Source: Paenibacillus sp. FSL H7-0331 (GTDB taxonomy: Bacteria; Bacillota; Bacilli; Paenibacillales; NBRC-103111). From it: DNA of 64,000 nucleotides. Position numbers and translations under genes: made by a program. The notes beneath the pieces were generated by a model. That model worked only from the letters and a program-made list of their open reading frames with translations. It ran no database searches and was not told the origin of the DNA. Shown here piece by piece: positions 15,241-25,202 of the stretch. Position 1 is the first letter of the stretch; each line of letters starts with the position of its first letter. The stretch lies in NCBI RefSeq assembly GCF_001956045.1, contig NZ_MRTH01000011.1, positions 206,863-270,862 of the forward strand, read 5' to 3'.

Positions 15241-18200
15241 TTGACTAAACTATTTAAGAAAACAATGGCGATGCTGATTGCCTTCGTATTATTGCTGTCT
15301 ACAATACATATAGGACCTGTATCGGTGGCGAACGCTGCGACTACAGTTGCAGATGGTGAATACCCGATTTCCTACCGATATATCAAGAACGGTACGTCGG
15401 AAACCTCGGCTGCTAACTATTTTATGATCAAAGACACAGGCAAATTAATTGTAAGTAATGGCAAGGCGAAGCTAGAGCATGAGATTAAGAAGACGGACTA
15501 CACCACTTTTGCGTACTTTGGTTCGCGTATTGCAGGTAAGGATAAGGCAGTTATCAAAGAAGAGACGGGTAAAGTACCCGTAGTTACCGGTATGGAAGGC
15601 TATCAACCCGTAACAACTAAGCAGGCCAGTGATGTTAACAACATCATTGTACAGGTCGATGTTGAGGATATCGGGAAAGTACAGGATATTTTAATGCATA
15701 TCGATGACAAGGAAAATATTTTTAATCTGAACCCCACGTATAACTATTGGTATAACGTGGGATTGGAATTGGATATCAGCAAACTGGAGACGACATCTAC
15801 CGGAGACGTTGTTGACAAGGAAAGCTTGAAGCAATTGATTATACAAGCCCAATCGCTTTTTGATGTCGCAGTTACGAAATTGTTTGGATCAACGGAAGGA
15901 GGAGCAGGGAACGTTGTATCCGACAACGAATACGAAAAATCATTTTTGGCTACTACTCTTAACGGAGCTAATACTTTACTTTATCGCAATATTATAGACT
16001 CTACAAATGTTGTAAATGATATCAGTGCTACCACCAAAAATGTAACCGATGCATATGATGCCCTAAAATTAGCTATTGATAGAGTAAATAATTCGCAATA
16101 CAAGGCTGTAACAGCGGGTATAATCGTTCTCGACTCGCTCAGTGCAACAGCTACTCGTTCAGTTTATTCCAATGAATTTAAGCAAACAGTAACCATGATG
16201 GAAATGGTGGGAAATAAGGCTGTTCAGACATCTCCTTATTTTAAAAGCTATTCTAACATTACTTTTGTAAATCCTGCGAATGAACCATCTGCAAAAATAC
16301 CAACGCCTCTCGATGCAGGGTTGTTCGGCACTGCATTAAGCAATATTTATACTGTAAATTTAGTAAATAAAAGTTCTGATGCGCAAAATAGAACTTATCA
16401 AGTGTATTCTAGAAGTGGTGCTGCCGATGATACAAAATGGCAAGGCTTTACATGGTTGAACTACACAGTTAACAGTGTGACTAAAAATGTCTATATCAGC
16501 TACAACGCTGATCAGCTTACGGCTTTAAATGCTTCTATCACAGCTGCTAAGCAGTTAAGCAACTCCGCAGTGATAGGCATTGCAATGGGGCAATATCCGG
16601 CTAGTGCCAAAACCAAGCTGCAGCAGGCCATCGGTCTTGCAGAAATTGTTGGAAACAACCTAGCTGCTCAAAGGCCGCAAATCTTAAAATCTACATCAGA
16701 TCTACAATCTGCAGTCGATGCGTTCAAGACCAGCGCTGTGCATACAATTTATTTCTCAGCCGTTCATGCAACCAATAACGCCTTTTCGACTGTAGGGAGC
16801 TATTTTATGAACCCGGCTACCTTAACAACCGAGGAAGACGGCTCTGTCTATGCCATCGTAACGATTAAGGATAGTAAGACGGTACCGGAATTCAAGATTA
16901 AGCAAAACGGTGAATTCGTGGAAACGACTCTTGTGAGTGCGGACGCAGCGAATAATACGAGGATAGTCAAATTCAAGGCAGATAATTTGTCCGCTCTTCT
17001 GGACGCTAAGGTGCGTGCAGTAGTACCAGCACAAAATTATGATCAAACCCATAGTATTCGTTTGAACTTTAACAATGTGGATAATAGTGCGCTATCGCAA
17101 GCTGTAACAGAAGCTTCCACCTTTAATAGAACAGCGTTAGCAGGTACTGAGCCTGGTAAGTATCCGGCAGTTGCTAAAGATGCTATACAAACAGCCATTG
17201 ATGCTGCAAGTGCTGAAGCTTCCAACATTACGGGTACACAGGCTCAAACGGCAACAGCACTGCTCGCTTTGCAGCAAGCTTTGGCTAAATTCAAATTATC
17301 GGTTGTCGCTGCACCCGTTGAATTAGCAGACGGTGACTATCCGATTAACTTTACCATTTACAAAAAAGGCACCAATGAAAATTCCGTTATGTATGACTAC
17401 GTTGATCGATCAAGCGGGAATCTTACAGTAGCTGGTGATAAAAGGTATGTTTCATTTGTTTTAAAGCAAAGTGCAGAAATCAAATCGTTTAAGACTGAGA
17501 ATGCTGGCGTTTTGACGGAAACGGAAATCGTGAGTATTGATCCTGTTAACAACACCCGTTTGATTAAATTCGAAGTCAATAAAGACTTGACTAAGAGATT
17601 AAACGGCTGGGTTAAAATTTATTGGCAGGTGAATCCAACCTTTTTGTATGACAATGAGTATGATGTTGAGCTTGGGTTTAGCGATGCATTACCAGCAAGC
17701 GCACTGAATTCCCTGATTGCCAGCGTCCAGTCAGCACATGACGCAGCCATCGAGGGAAGTGCGGGTGGTCAATACCCGGCAGGCTCCAAAAGTACGCTGC
17801 TGGCAGCGATTCAACAAGCAAAGGATGTAGCTGCCAATTTGACGGCAACGCAGCAGCAGCTGAATGATGCCAAAACTGCTCTGCAAAGTGCATTCGAACA
17901 GTTCCAAGCATTGGTCATTAACGTATCGGGAACTTTGCCGGATGGGGATTACCAGTTGAGCTATAAGATTTATAAAAAAGGGACCGATGAGGCTTCCGTT
18001 ATGTACGACTATGTAGACAAGACCAGCGGTAAGCTGACGGTTCAAGGCGGTAAAGCAATCGCGTCGTTCGAACTGAAGCAAAGCGCTGAAATTACCAGCT
18101 TCAAAACGAAACAGAATGGAGCACTAACTGAAGTGGTAGTGGTGAGCAGTGATGCAACGAAAAATACAAGAGTGGTACAATTCGAAGTGGCTGATTTGAC

Positions 18201-20304
18201 AAAGCGGTTGGACGGCTGGGTCAAAATCTACTGGCAAGTAACACCGAGCTTCCTCTATGATCATGAATACGATGTGGAAATCGGGATCACGGGCATTACA
18301 ATTGATTTGACGAAGCCAGTTAAGGACGGTCAATACAGCTTCGGATTCTCAGCTACTTCCGATAATCCTGGGGCGGCCCCGATAGGCAATTATGTGGAAA
18401 ATGCGGGCAGCCTGAAAGTACAGAATGGTAAGAAAACAGCGACCTTTAAATTAAAAAGCGGTGTAACCGCCAAGAAAATTACGCAATACAACTCTGACGG
18501 AACCTTTAAGAAAGAGATTACACCGCAGTATGCAGCCAAACAGTCAGGTATAGTGAAAGTGTTGGCGAATGATACTACGACCAGCTTACAGCTGGAAGTC
18601 GATGATTTGACTGCTATATATGCTCTTGCACTGGCGGCTGCTGACGGAACAGAAACAACCTATAAGCTGCAGTTCAGCACTGTTTCTCCGGTAAGCGCGA
18701 CTACACCGGATCCGGTTAATCCAGGTACAGGTGGTGTCGGTACCGGAGGAACGGGCGGCACAGGTGGTACCGGAGGTGGCGGCGGTGGTGTCGTGTCCAA
18801 TCCGGTCCTTGACGGTAAATATACGGTAAACTATAAGATTTTAAAATATGAAACCGACCAACGTTCAGTGATGCAGGATTACGTAATCACACCAGGACTT
18901 TTGACCGTTCAGGGCGGCAAACAATATTTTTCATTCACGCTCAAGCAGAGCAAGGAGATTACCTCGTTTAAGACGGATAGCGGTGGTTCATTGACTGATG
19001 CTACTGTGATCAGCAGGGATGATGTCAACAATACCCGAGTTGTACAGTTCGAAGTGAAGGATTTGTCATCGAAGCTCAAAGGCTGGGTAAAAATCGACTG
19101 GGCGGAAATGAACTATTTTCACGAGTACGATGTAGATATTGCTTTTGATAAATCAAGCATGACGAAGGTCAGTGCAGATACAGTGCTTGGTGGCGGAGCG
19201 GGTGCGGCTGTCGCATCGCTCAAAGACGGTGAATATGATCTGGATTACAAAATGCTGCAGTACAAGAACAGCCTTGAATCCAAATATAGCAATGTAGTCG
19301 CGTATCCTGCCAAGCTCGTAGTCAAGGGCGACAAGAAAAGCGTGAAACTGACGATAACCAAGCATAAGCTGGTGGACGATTTCAAGGTAGAGGAAGATCA
19401 AGCTGTTGCTAACAAATCCGGTACCGAAACTACGATGCAAAAGGTACTTCAAGCGGCAGCAGTATTAAGCAAGGACGAATCGGCGGACTCACGCGTTGTC
19501 AGCTTTGAACCTAAGGACTTGACTGCGCCTATCCATGCTCAGCTTAGTCTCATTGTGCCTCATACAGAAGAAGAGCTGCAGAAGCACCAGGACGAGGTGG
19601 ATAAAGCTCAAAAAGCGGAAGAGGGCTATATTCCGACACTAAAGAAAAAGGTTGAATTGGAAGATATCGATCTTGTGTTCGATATCGAGGCGCTTGGCAA
19701 CAAGGTAAGTGCACAACCGGATCAAGCTGCAACTAACCCGAACGGTGGTACACTGCCAGCTTCTGGTTCCAGCTTTGGTGATCTTCAGAATCATTGGGCC
19801 AAGGCGTCCGTAGAGCGTGCCATATCACTTGGCATCGTCAACGGGTACGAGGATGGAAGCTTCCGTCCTAATGGTGAGATCAGTCGTGCCGAGTTTACTG
19901 TCATGATGGGTCGTGCACTTAAGCTGGAGGGCGGCGGTACAGAGCTCAACTTCGCTGATAACAATAACATCCCAGTATGGGCGAAGCCTTATTTGGAACA
20001 AGCGGTTGGAGCTGGAATTATTAGCAGCTATGAGGACCGTACATTCCGTGCTGATCGCAAAATTACACGCTCGGAAATCGCAGTCATGGTTGCACGTGCA
20101 TTAAAGCTCCCACTTGATACCAATGAAGCACCAACATTTGCAGATGTAAGGCAAATTCCGGACTGGGCTTCTGCCCCGGTTGCGGCTGCAGCCAAGAAAG
20201 GAATCATTAACGGCAGGGATAACAACATTTTCGCTCCGCAGGATCAAGCGACAAGAGCGGAAGCTGTCACACTGATTCTGGCGATGTTGGATCACGCCAA
20301 GTAA
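15241..20304 (+). CDS. Giant multi-NEAT surface protein with three SLH domains
   Basis: The 1687-residue protein has a signal peptide cut after about residue 33 (VANA). I count five clear NEAT domains with a C-terminal Yxxx[YH] motif or its equivalent (about residues 36-180, 498-613, 696-815, 898-1018, 1189-1305) and three more divergent NEAT-like units (about 286-422, 1027-1150, 1327-1483). Helical FIVAR-like spacers lie between the first five. A Gly-rich linker stands near 1165-1185, and three SLH domains (about 1512-1687) anchor the protein to the secondary cell-wall polymer. Motifs such as VMYDYVD, LYDNEY, LYDHEY and YFHEYD are visible; domain 3 ends in YDQTH. It starts at TTG 15241 behind AAGGGGAG, since an ATG at 15236 stops after two codons. 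It should bind and relay many heme molecules at the surface. Confidence 0.92.
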   Translation: MTKLFKKTMAMLIAFVLLLSTIHIGPVSVANAATTVADGEYPISYRYIKNGTSETSAANYFMIKDTGKLIVSNGKAKLEHEIKKTDYTTFAYFGSRIAGKDKAVIKEETGKVPVVTGMEGYQPVTTKQASDVNNIIVQVDVEDIGKVQDILMHIDDKENIFNLNPTYNYWYNVGLELDISKLETTSTGDVVDKESLKQLIIQAQSLFDVAVTKLFGSTEGGAGNVVSDNEYEKSFLATTLNGANTLLYRNIIDSTNVVNDISATTKNVTDAYDALKLAIDRVNNSQYKAVTAGIIVLDSLSATATRSVYSNEFKQTVTMMEMVGNKAVQTSPYFKSYSNITFVNPANEPSAKIPTPLDAGLFGTALSNIYTVNLVNKSSDAQNRTYQVYSRSGAADDTKWQGFTWLNYTVNSVTKNVYISYNADQLTALNASITAAKQLSNSAVIGIAMGQYPASAKTKLQQAIGLAEIVGNNLAAQRPQILKSTSDLQSAVDAFKTSAVHTIYFSAVHATNNAFSTVGSYFMNPATLTTEEDGSVYAIVTIKDSKTVPEFKIKQNGEFVETTLVSADAANNTRIVKFKADNLSALLDAKVRAVVPAQNYDQTHSIRLNFNNVDNSALSQAVTEASTFNRTALAGTEPGKYPAVAKDAIQTAIDAASAEASNITGTQAQTATALLALQQALAKFKLSVVAAPVELADGDYPINFTIYKKGTNENSVMYDYVDRSSGNLTVAGDKRYVSFVLKQSAEIKSFKTENAGVLTETEIVSIDPVNNTRLIKFEVNKDLTKRLNGWVKIYWQVNPTFLYDNEYDVELGFSDALPASALNSLIASVQSAHDAAIEGSAGGQYPAGSKSTLLAAIQQAKDVAANLTATQQQLNDAKTALQSAFEQFQALVINVSGTLPDGDYQLSYKIYKKGTDEASVMYDYVDKTSGKLTVQGGKAIASFELKQSAEITSFKTKQNGALTEVVVVSSDATKNTRVVQFEVADLTKRLDGWVKIYWQVTPSFLYDHEYDVEIGITGITIDLTKPVKDGQYSFGFSATSDNPGAAPIGNYVENAGSLKVQNGKKTATFKLKSGVTAKKITQYNSDGTFKKEITPQYAAKQSGIVKVLANDTTTSLQLEVDDLTAIYALALAAADGTETTYKLQFSTVSPVSATTPDPVNPGTGGVGTGGTGGTGGTGGGGGGVVSNPVLDGKYTVNYKILKYETDQRSVMQDYVITPGLLTVQGGKQYFSFTLKQSKEITSFKTDSGGSLTDATVISRDDVNNTRVVQFEVKDLSSKLKGWVKIDWAEMNYFHEYDVDIAFDKSSMTKVSADTVLGGGAGAAVASLKDGEYDLDYKMLQYKNSLESKYSNVVAYPAKLVVKGDKKSVKLTITKHKLVDDFKVEEDQAVANKSGTETTMQKVLQAAAVLSKDESADSRVVSFEPKDLTAPIHAQLSLIVPHTEEELQKHQDEVDKAQKAEEGYIPTLKKKVELEDIDLVFDIEALGNKVSAQPDQAATNPNGGTLPASGSSFGDLQNHWAKASVERAISLGIVNGYEDGSFRPNGEISRAEFTVMMGRALKLEGGGTELNFADNNNIPVWAKPYLEQAVGAGIISSYEDRTFRADRKITRSEIAVMVARALKLPLDTNEAPTFADVRQIPDWASAPVAAAAKKGIINGRDNNIFAPQDQATRAEAVTLILAMLDHAK

Positions 20305-20337
20305 GTCATAGAAGTTGAAAAGCGAATAGCAAGTAAA

Positions 20338-20365
20338 CGGGGATACCGGAAATCCGGTGTCCTCG
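20338..20365 (+). terminator. Hairpin between the giant NEAT gene and the next lipoprotein gene
   Basis: GGATACCGGA pairs with TCCGGTGTCC around an AA loop. No T-run follows, so it is more likely an RNA-processing or partial-termination hairpin that lowers downstream expression. Confidence 0.5.
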
Positions 20366-20428
20366 TGAATTTTAAACTGTAGGCGGGTCGATGACCGTTC
20401 TGCAGCGGTAAAGGAGACAAGAACTGGA

Positions 20429-21316
20429 ATGCGTACAAGAATAAGCGCAGCATTAATCGCTCTTGTATTGTTAATAACCGCAGGCTGTTCCACAAATGAT
20501 GTTGTATCGGAAGCAGTGTCCCCTGATGCCAAGAGTTCATCAGCACCATATCGCGTTATTGCGACAACCGTGGCGGCAACAGAAATGATGGATGCGCTCG
20601 GCGTTGATCTGGTGGGCATACCCAAGAGCTACAAAAGCTTGCCGAAACGGTATGAAGGTGTAACACAGGTAGGCAATCCGATGAGTCCCAATATGGAAGT
20701 CGTCAAATCGCTTGATCCTACAGACGTGCTGTCGGTCACGACACTCGAGTATGATTTGGCGCCTGTGTTTAAAAATGCCGGTGTCGGAGCGAACTTTATG
20801 GATTTGACCAGCGTTGACAAAATGAACAGTGCAATTCAGGCGCTTGGAAATAAATATGATCGCAAGGCGCAAGCTGACGCGATAATAGCGAAGTTTAATG
20901 ACAAGCTTGCTGCCATTAGGAAACAAACTGAGGGTAAAAAGCAGCCTTCCGTCCTCATATTGCTGGGTGTTCCAGGCAGCTACCTGGTTGCTACGGAAAA
21001 TTCTTATATCGGGGATCTTGTCAAGCTTTCAGGAGGCAAAAATATTGTTCAGGGTGAGAAGGTGGAGTATCTTGCTTCGAACACGGAATATTTGCAGAAG
21101 GCCAACCCCGATGTCATTCTACGTGCTGCTCACGGGCTGCCCGATGAAGTGGTCATCATGTTTGACAAGGAATTTAAGAAAAATGATATCTGGAAACATT
21201 TTGCAGCTGTACAGACGAACAGGGTGTACGATTTACCTGAGGAATTATTTGGTACTACCGGTAATTTAGCTGCTGTCCAGGCACTGGACGCCTTGATGCC
21301 GATGCTGTACCCATGA
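20429..21316 (+). CDS. isdE: Heme ABC transporter substrate-binding lipoprotein (IsdE-like)
   Basis: The 295-residue protein has a lipoprotein signal with TAGC (Cys18) and the two-lobe class III binding fold. The two heme-ligand positions known from staphylococcal IsdE appear conserved: Met in GNPMSPN and His in RAAHGLPDE. The ATG follows AAGGAGAC. It is the first gene of the second importer (lipoprotein, permease, ATPase), followed by sortase B, the same set as in Isd loci. It would accept heme from the NEAT proteins encoded next to it. Confidence 0.88.
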   Translation: MRTRISAALIALVLLITAGCSTNDVVSEAVSPDAKSSSAPYRVIATTVAATEMMDALGVDLVGIPKSYKSLPKRYEGVTQVGNPMSPNMEVVKSLDPTDVLSVTTLEYDLAPVFKNAGVGANFMDLTSVDKMNSAIQALGNKYDRKAQADAIIAKFNDKLAAIRKQTEGKKQPSVLILLGVPGSYLVATENSYIGDLVKLSGGKNIVQGEKVEYLASNTEYLQKANPDVILRAAHGLPDEVVIMFDKEFKKNDIWKHFAAVQTNRVYDLPEELFGTTGNLAAVQALDALMPMLYP

Positions 21317-21356
21317 ATACGAACGTTTACGATTTTGCCAATAAAGGAAGTTTGAA

Positions 21357-22340
21357 ATGAGCAAAGCATGGTTGAGTATGATTATCGTCATCATTTTACT
21401 TGTGGCAGCTGCCCTTATATCAGCAACTACCGGCAGTATCAAGGTAGGGAGCATGGAGCTTATACAGGGCTTGTTCAGTGGAACAAATAAAAGTGTACAG
21501 ATCATTAAAGATTTGCGGCTACCGCGAATTATTATCGCTGTATTCGTAGGCGCAGCCCTTGCAGTGTCTGGTGTGCTGCTGCAATCAGTTATGCGGAGCC
21601 CCTTGGCCGATGCCGGCGTTATCGGGATTTCTTCCGGAGCGGGTGTTCTGTCGCTGCTGTTTGTAACCCTGTTCCCGCAGTTCTTTTTTTGGCTGCCTTT
21701 GGCTGCCTTTATAGGAGGGGCTATCGCCTGTTTTCTTGTGTATTCCTTGTCCTGGAAATCGGGTTTAACCCCAATTCGAATCATTCTGGTCGGAATTGCG
21801 GTCAATGCAACCTTTACGGGTCTGGGGCAGTCGTTCAATTACAGAGGCAGCTATGCCGTTACGAGCATTAATCAGGCTACCACATCGGTTTTTGCGATGA
21901 AAACATGGGGCGATGTACAAATCATGGTCATCTATGGATCAATCGGACTGGTGTTAGCGATGCTGCTGTATTCCTGGTGCAACCTGCTGTCGCTGCAGGA
22001 TAAATCCGCCCAGAACCTTGGCCTTAATGTAACGAAAGCACGTCTGCTGATTTCGATCGTAGCGGTGATGCTTGCAGCTGTCGCAACAGCCATTGGCGGT
22101 TTAATCGCCTTTGTAGGCTTGTTAATTCCACATATCGCCAGAATATTGGTAGGCTCTGACCATAAGCTGCTGATTCCTTTTTCGGCTCTGGCTGGTGCAC
22201 TTCTTATTTTGTCAGCTGATACGCTTGGGCGTACCGCATTGGCGCCTTCGGAGGTTCCAGCTTCTATTATTATGACGGTAATCGGTGGACCTTTTTTAAT
22301 ATTTTTACTGAGAAAGAGTGGGCAGACTCATGGACATTAA
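21357..22340 (+). CDS. isdF: FecCD-family heme ABC transporter permease (IsdF-like)
   Basis: The 327-residue membrane protein has about nine hydrophobic helices and the FecCD motifs LRLPRIIIAVFVGAALAVSG, LLQSVMRSPLADAGVIGIS and GLIAFVGLLIPHIARIL. The ATG follows AAAGGAAG, 40 bases after the lipoprotein stop. It overlaps the ATPase start by 11 bases, indicating coupled translation. It is a paralogue of the permease at 11150-12154 on the other strand. Confidence 0.9.
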   Translation: MSKAWLSMIIVIILLVAAALISATTGSIKVGSMELIQGLFSGTNKSVQIIKDLRLPRIIIAVFVGAALAVSGVLLQSVMRSPLADAGVIGISSGAGVLSLLFVTLFPQFFFWLPLAAFIGGAIACFLVYSLSWKSGLTPIRIILVGIAVNATFTGLGQSFNYRGSYAVTSINQATTSVFAMKTWGDVQIMVIYGSIGLVLAMLLYSWCNLLSLQDKSAQNLGLNVTKARLLISIVAVMLAAVATAIGGLIAFVGLLIPHIARILVGSDHKLLIPFSALAGALLILSADTLGRTALAPSEVPASIIMTVIGGPFLIFLLRKSGQTHGH

Positions 22341-23100
22341 AGAGGTCACATTTTCTTATGACAAAAAAAACGATCATCTGAAATCCGTGAGCAGCAGCAT
22401 CGAGATCGGGAAAATCACCACGATTATCGGCACGAATGGATGCGGCAAGTCGACACTTCTTGGCATCATGTCCAATAACCATAAGCCCCGCAGCGGGAAT
22501 GTGATTTTGGATGGCAAGTTCATTAACACGTACAAACCCAAGGAACTCGCCAGAAAACTTGCAGTTGTACATCAGCACAACGATGCTCCATCGGATTTAA
22601 CTATTGAGAAGCTTGTCGGTTTTGGACGCCTGCCGCATAAAAGCATGTTTGCTCCCCATTCAGGTGAGGATACTGAAGCAGTCTTGCAGGCGCTGACCCG
22701 CACTAACCTGCTAGCCAAAAGGAATTTGACCATTGATCAATTATCGGGCGGAGAAAGGCAGCGAGTATGGATAGCGATGTCGCTTGCGCAGAGCACACCT
22801 TTTTTGTTTCTCGATGAGCCAACGACCTATATGGATATTTATTACCAATTTGAGGTTTTGAATTTAATTAAAAGTCTAAATGTAGATTACGGATTGACGA
22901 TTGTCATGGTGCTGCATGATATTAACCAAGCAATCCGTTATAGTGACAGCATCATTGTGATGCAGAACGGACAAATTGTGATGAAAGGTTCACCAGCCGA
23001 GGTGATTTCCGTGGAGACGATCAAGCAAATATACGGAGTCGATGTTATTGTCAGAGAGGACACAGATGCCGGGTTGTATATGGTGCCGCTTGGCATTTAA
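22330..23100 (+). CDS. Heme ABC transporter ATP-binding protein
   Basis: The 256-residue ATPase carries Walker A GTNGCGKST, Q-loop VVHQHNDA, signature LSGGERQRVWIA, Walker B FLFLDEPTTYMD and H-loop VLHDINQA. The start at 22330 lies inside the permease end and has only a weak GAGTGGG ribosome site, which fits translational coupling. It pairs with the IsdE- and IsdF-like proteins just upstream. S. aureus isd operons often lack their own ATPase; here one is included. Confidence 0.9.
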   Translation: MDIKEVTFSYDKKNDHLKSVSSSIEIGKITTIIGTNGCGKSTLLGIMSNNHKPRSGNVILDGKFINTYKPKELARKLAVVHQHNDAPSDLTIEKLVGFGRLPHKSMFAPHSGEDTEAVLQALTRTNLLAKRNLTIDQLSGGERQRVWIAMSLAQSTPFLFLDEPTTYMDIYYQFEVLNLIKSLNVDYGLTIVMVLHDINQAIRYSDSIIVMQNGQIVMKGSPAEVISVETIKQIYGVDVIVREDTDAGLYMVPLGI

Positions 23101-23118
23101 GAAGGTGGCGCTGGAAAT

Positions 23119-23934
23119 ATGTACAAATCGGTTTATGTCTTGATGAGAACCGTAAGTGTTCACAGGGCACTGACTATACTGAGTTTGGGCATGTTTGTTT
23201 TTTGCCTGTTCGCGCTGGGTCGTATCTTTCTCGGCTATCAGCAGCAAGAAGAGCTGGCTGCACAGGCCAGACAAATTTACTACCAGCAAGTCGTTACGAA
23301 CCGCGAAACGTTGGAGGATACTCGTATTGAAGCAACTGCAAAGGATGTGTCTGTTCCCGAGACTCGTCCTGCTTTTCGCGGCTTGCTGGATGTGAACACG
23401 GATACTGTAGGTTGGTTGAACATAGCGGGGACATCGGTCGATGATCCGATCGTTCAGGCGCAGGACAACGATTATTATTTGGATCGTAATTATAAAAAAG
23501 AAGCTTCCAGATCAGGCAGCATTTTTATGGATTATCGCAATACCATAATGGCGAATGACATGAACACCATATTGTATGGACATCGGATGAAAAACGGCTC
23601 GATGTTTGGGGCTCTGAAGGCTTATGGAGACCGCGATTTTTTCGATAATCATCGTACATTTCGTTACGATACGTTGTACAAAAGCTATGATGTCGAGATT
23701 TTTTCCTTCTATTATACGACGACCGATTTCAATTATATTGAAACAGCTTTTTCTGACGATACCGATTACTTGTCATTTTTGCACAGCATCCAGAACAAGT
23801 CGATATACCAAACGGATACCGTATTGAACGAACTGGAACCGATTCTTACTTTATCTACCTGTGATTATACGCTGGATGCTGTCGAGGGTCGGCTAGTCAT
23901 TCATGGTGTGCTGAGAGAACGAACCATTCATTAG
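23119..23934 (+). CDS. srtB: Class B sortase
   Basis: The 271-residue protein has an N-terminal membrane anchor (about residues 17-40) and a sortase domain with the catalytic triad H155 (YGHRMKNGSMF), C248 (TLSTCDY) and R258 (EGRLVIHG). The long segment between the His and Cys is typical of sortase B. It would attach the IsdC-like protein with the NPQTG signal to peptidoglycan. It follows the ATPase by 18 bases with AAGGTGG upstream of the ATG. The context in an iron-regulated heme locus matches known srtB genes. Confidence 0.92.
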   Translation: MYKSVYVLMRTVSVHRALTILSLGMFVFCLFALGRIFLGYQQQEELAAQARQIYYQQVVTNRETLEDTRIEATAKDVSVPETRPAFRGLLDVNTDTVGWLNIAGTSVDDPIVQAQDNDYYLDRNYKKEASRSGSIFMDYRNTIMANDMNTILYGHRMKNGSMFGALKAYGDRDFFDNHRTFRYDTLYKSYDVEIFSFYYTTTDFNYIETAFSDDTDYLSFLHSIQNKSIYQTDTVLNELEPILTLSTCDYTLDAVEGRLVIHGVLRERTIH

Positions 23935-23952
23935 TTTTGAGGAGTGTTAACG

Positions 23953-25107
23953 ATGAGTCATTCAATTAAAAAGATTATGTGTGGGATGTGTTTGGCATCG
24001 CTGTTGGCGATGGCACTACCTGTTGCGGGCTTGCCCGATTCAATTTCGTACGATAAAGCATTTGCTGCTGAGGTCGGTACAGGTGCAATAAAAGACGGAA
24101 GCTATAAGATCTCATATATGATTAAGAAATTTGGTACGGAACAGGCATCAGTGATGCAGGACTATGTGATAACACCAGGAACCTTAACAGTCGCTGGCGG
24201 TAAATATTACATGACGGTGACGTTGAAGCAGGGAAAACAAATTACCGCATTCAAAGTCGAGCATAACGGGACGCTGAAAGATGCGGAGATTGTCGGAACG
24301 AACGAAGCTAAGAATACAAGGGATGTGCGATTCGAGGTTACTGATCTAACCAAAAAGCTGAAGGCATGGGTAAAAATCGATTGGGCCGAGGTCAACTATT
24401 TTCATGAATACGACATTGAGATTTCCATTGACAAAGACAGCGCCAAGCTGATTGAAGGGGGCTCCGCTCCTTCATCTAAAGCAGATACTCCTGCTGGCTC
24501 AACTCCTATTGAACAGAAGCCCGTAGTTGATACCAACGTAAAAGCAAAGGATAGTGAACAAGCTGTGACTAAACCAGCTTTAAGCGATATTAACGGCCAT
24601 TGGGCTCAGACTGCGATCGAACAGGCGGTAGCACAAGGGATTGTGAGCGGCTATGAGGATGGATCGTTCCATCCTGATGGGGAAATCAGCCGATCCGAGT
24701 TTGCTGTGCTGCTCGGCCGTGCTCTGAAGCTGGAAGGGAAAAAAGCGGAGCTCTCGTTCTCGGATCGCGCCCAAATTCCAGATTGGTCCCGGTCTTATCT
24801 GGAGCAGGCAGTCGGAGCGGGTATTATCGGCAGCTATGAGGATAATACGTTTCGACCTAACCGCAATATTGTCCGTTCGGAAATTGCCGTTATGATCGTT
24901 CGTGCACTCGGATTGCAGCGTGATACCAGCCAGAAGCTGGGTTTTGCCGATGAAGGAGATATTCCACAATGGGCATATGCGGAGGTTGCTGCCGCGTCCA
25001 GCAAAGGAATTATTAGCGGACGGGGCAATAATCTGTATGCACCCAACGCAGGAGCAACCCGTGCAGAAGCTGTTGCACTCTTGTTAGCACTCAGCAAGCT
25101 AAAATAA
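23953..25107 (+). CDS. NEAT-domain surface protein with three SLH domains
   Basis: The 384-residue protein has a signal peptide ending near AFAAEV and one NEAT domain (about 45-165) closely resembling NEAT 7 of the giant protein, including SVMQDYVITPG, the WVKIDWAEVNYFHEYD strand pair and the YxxxY motif. A polar linker and three SLH repeats (about 208-384) follow, beginning LSDINGHWAQTAIEQA. It is anchored non-covalently to the wall. The ATG at 23953 follows GAGGAG with eight bases between; a GTG at 23944 overlaps that site. It resembles in layout the Bacillus anthracis NEAT-SLH protein BslK and closes the plus-strand heme operon. Confidence 0.92.
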   Translation: MSHSIKKIMCGMCLASLLAMALPVAGLPDSISYDKAFAAEVGTGAIKDGSYKISYMIKKFGTEQASVMQDYVITPGTLTVAGGKYYMTVTLKQGKQITAFKVEHNGTLKDAEIVGTNEAKNTRDVRFEVTDLTKKLKAWVKIDWAEVNYFHEYDIEISIDKDSAKLIEGGSAPSSKADTPAGSTPIEQKPVVDTNVKAKDSEQAVTKPALSDINGHWAQTAIEQAVAQGIVSGYEDGSFHPDGEISRSEFAVLLGRALKLEGKKAELSFSDRAQIPDWSRSYLEQAVGAGIIGSYEDNTFRPNRNIVRSEIAVMIVRALGLQRDTSQKLGFADEGDIPQWAYAEVAAASSKGIISGRGNNLYAPNAGATRAEAVALLLALSKLK

Positions 25108-25145
25108 ATCCCCTCCAGTGTCCAACGTCTGTTTCAACAGGTACT

Positions 25146-25190
25146 AAAAAAGCCATGTTTTTCTACATATTGTAGAAAAACATGGCTTTT
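25146..25190. terminator. Strong bidirectional terminator ending the heme operon
   Basis: A perfect 20-bp stem (AAAAAGCCATG... to its complement ...CATGGCTTTTT) surrounds a short ATAT-containing loop, flanked by A-run and T-run. It separates the NEAT-SLH gene from the minus-strand small gene. Confidence 0.93.
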
Positions 25191-25202
25191 ATTCGGGTTG
25201 AT

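Noticed and set aside
18720..18795. Gly-rich repeat run inside the giant NEAT gene
   Set aside because: It codes for a flexible Gly/Thr linker in frame; it is not a tandem DNA repeat of independent interest or a CRISPR array.
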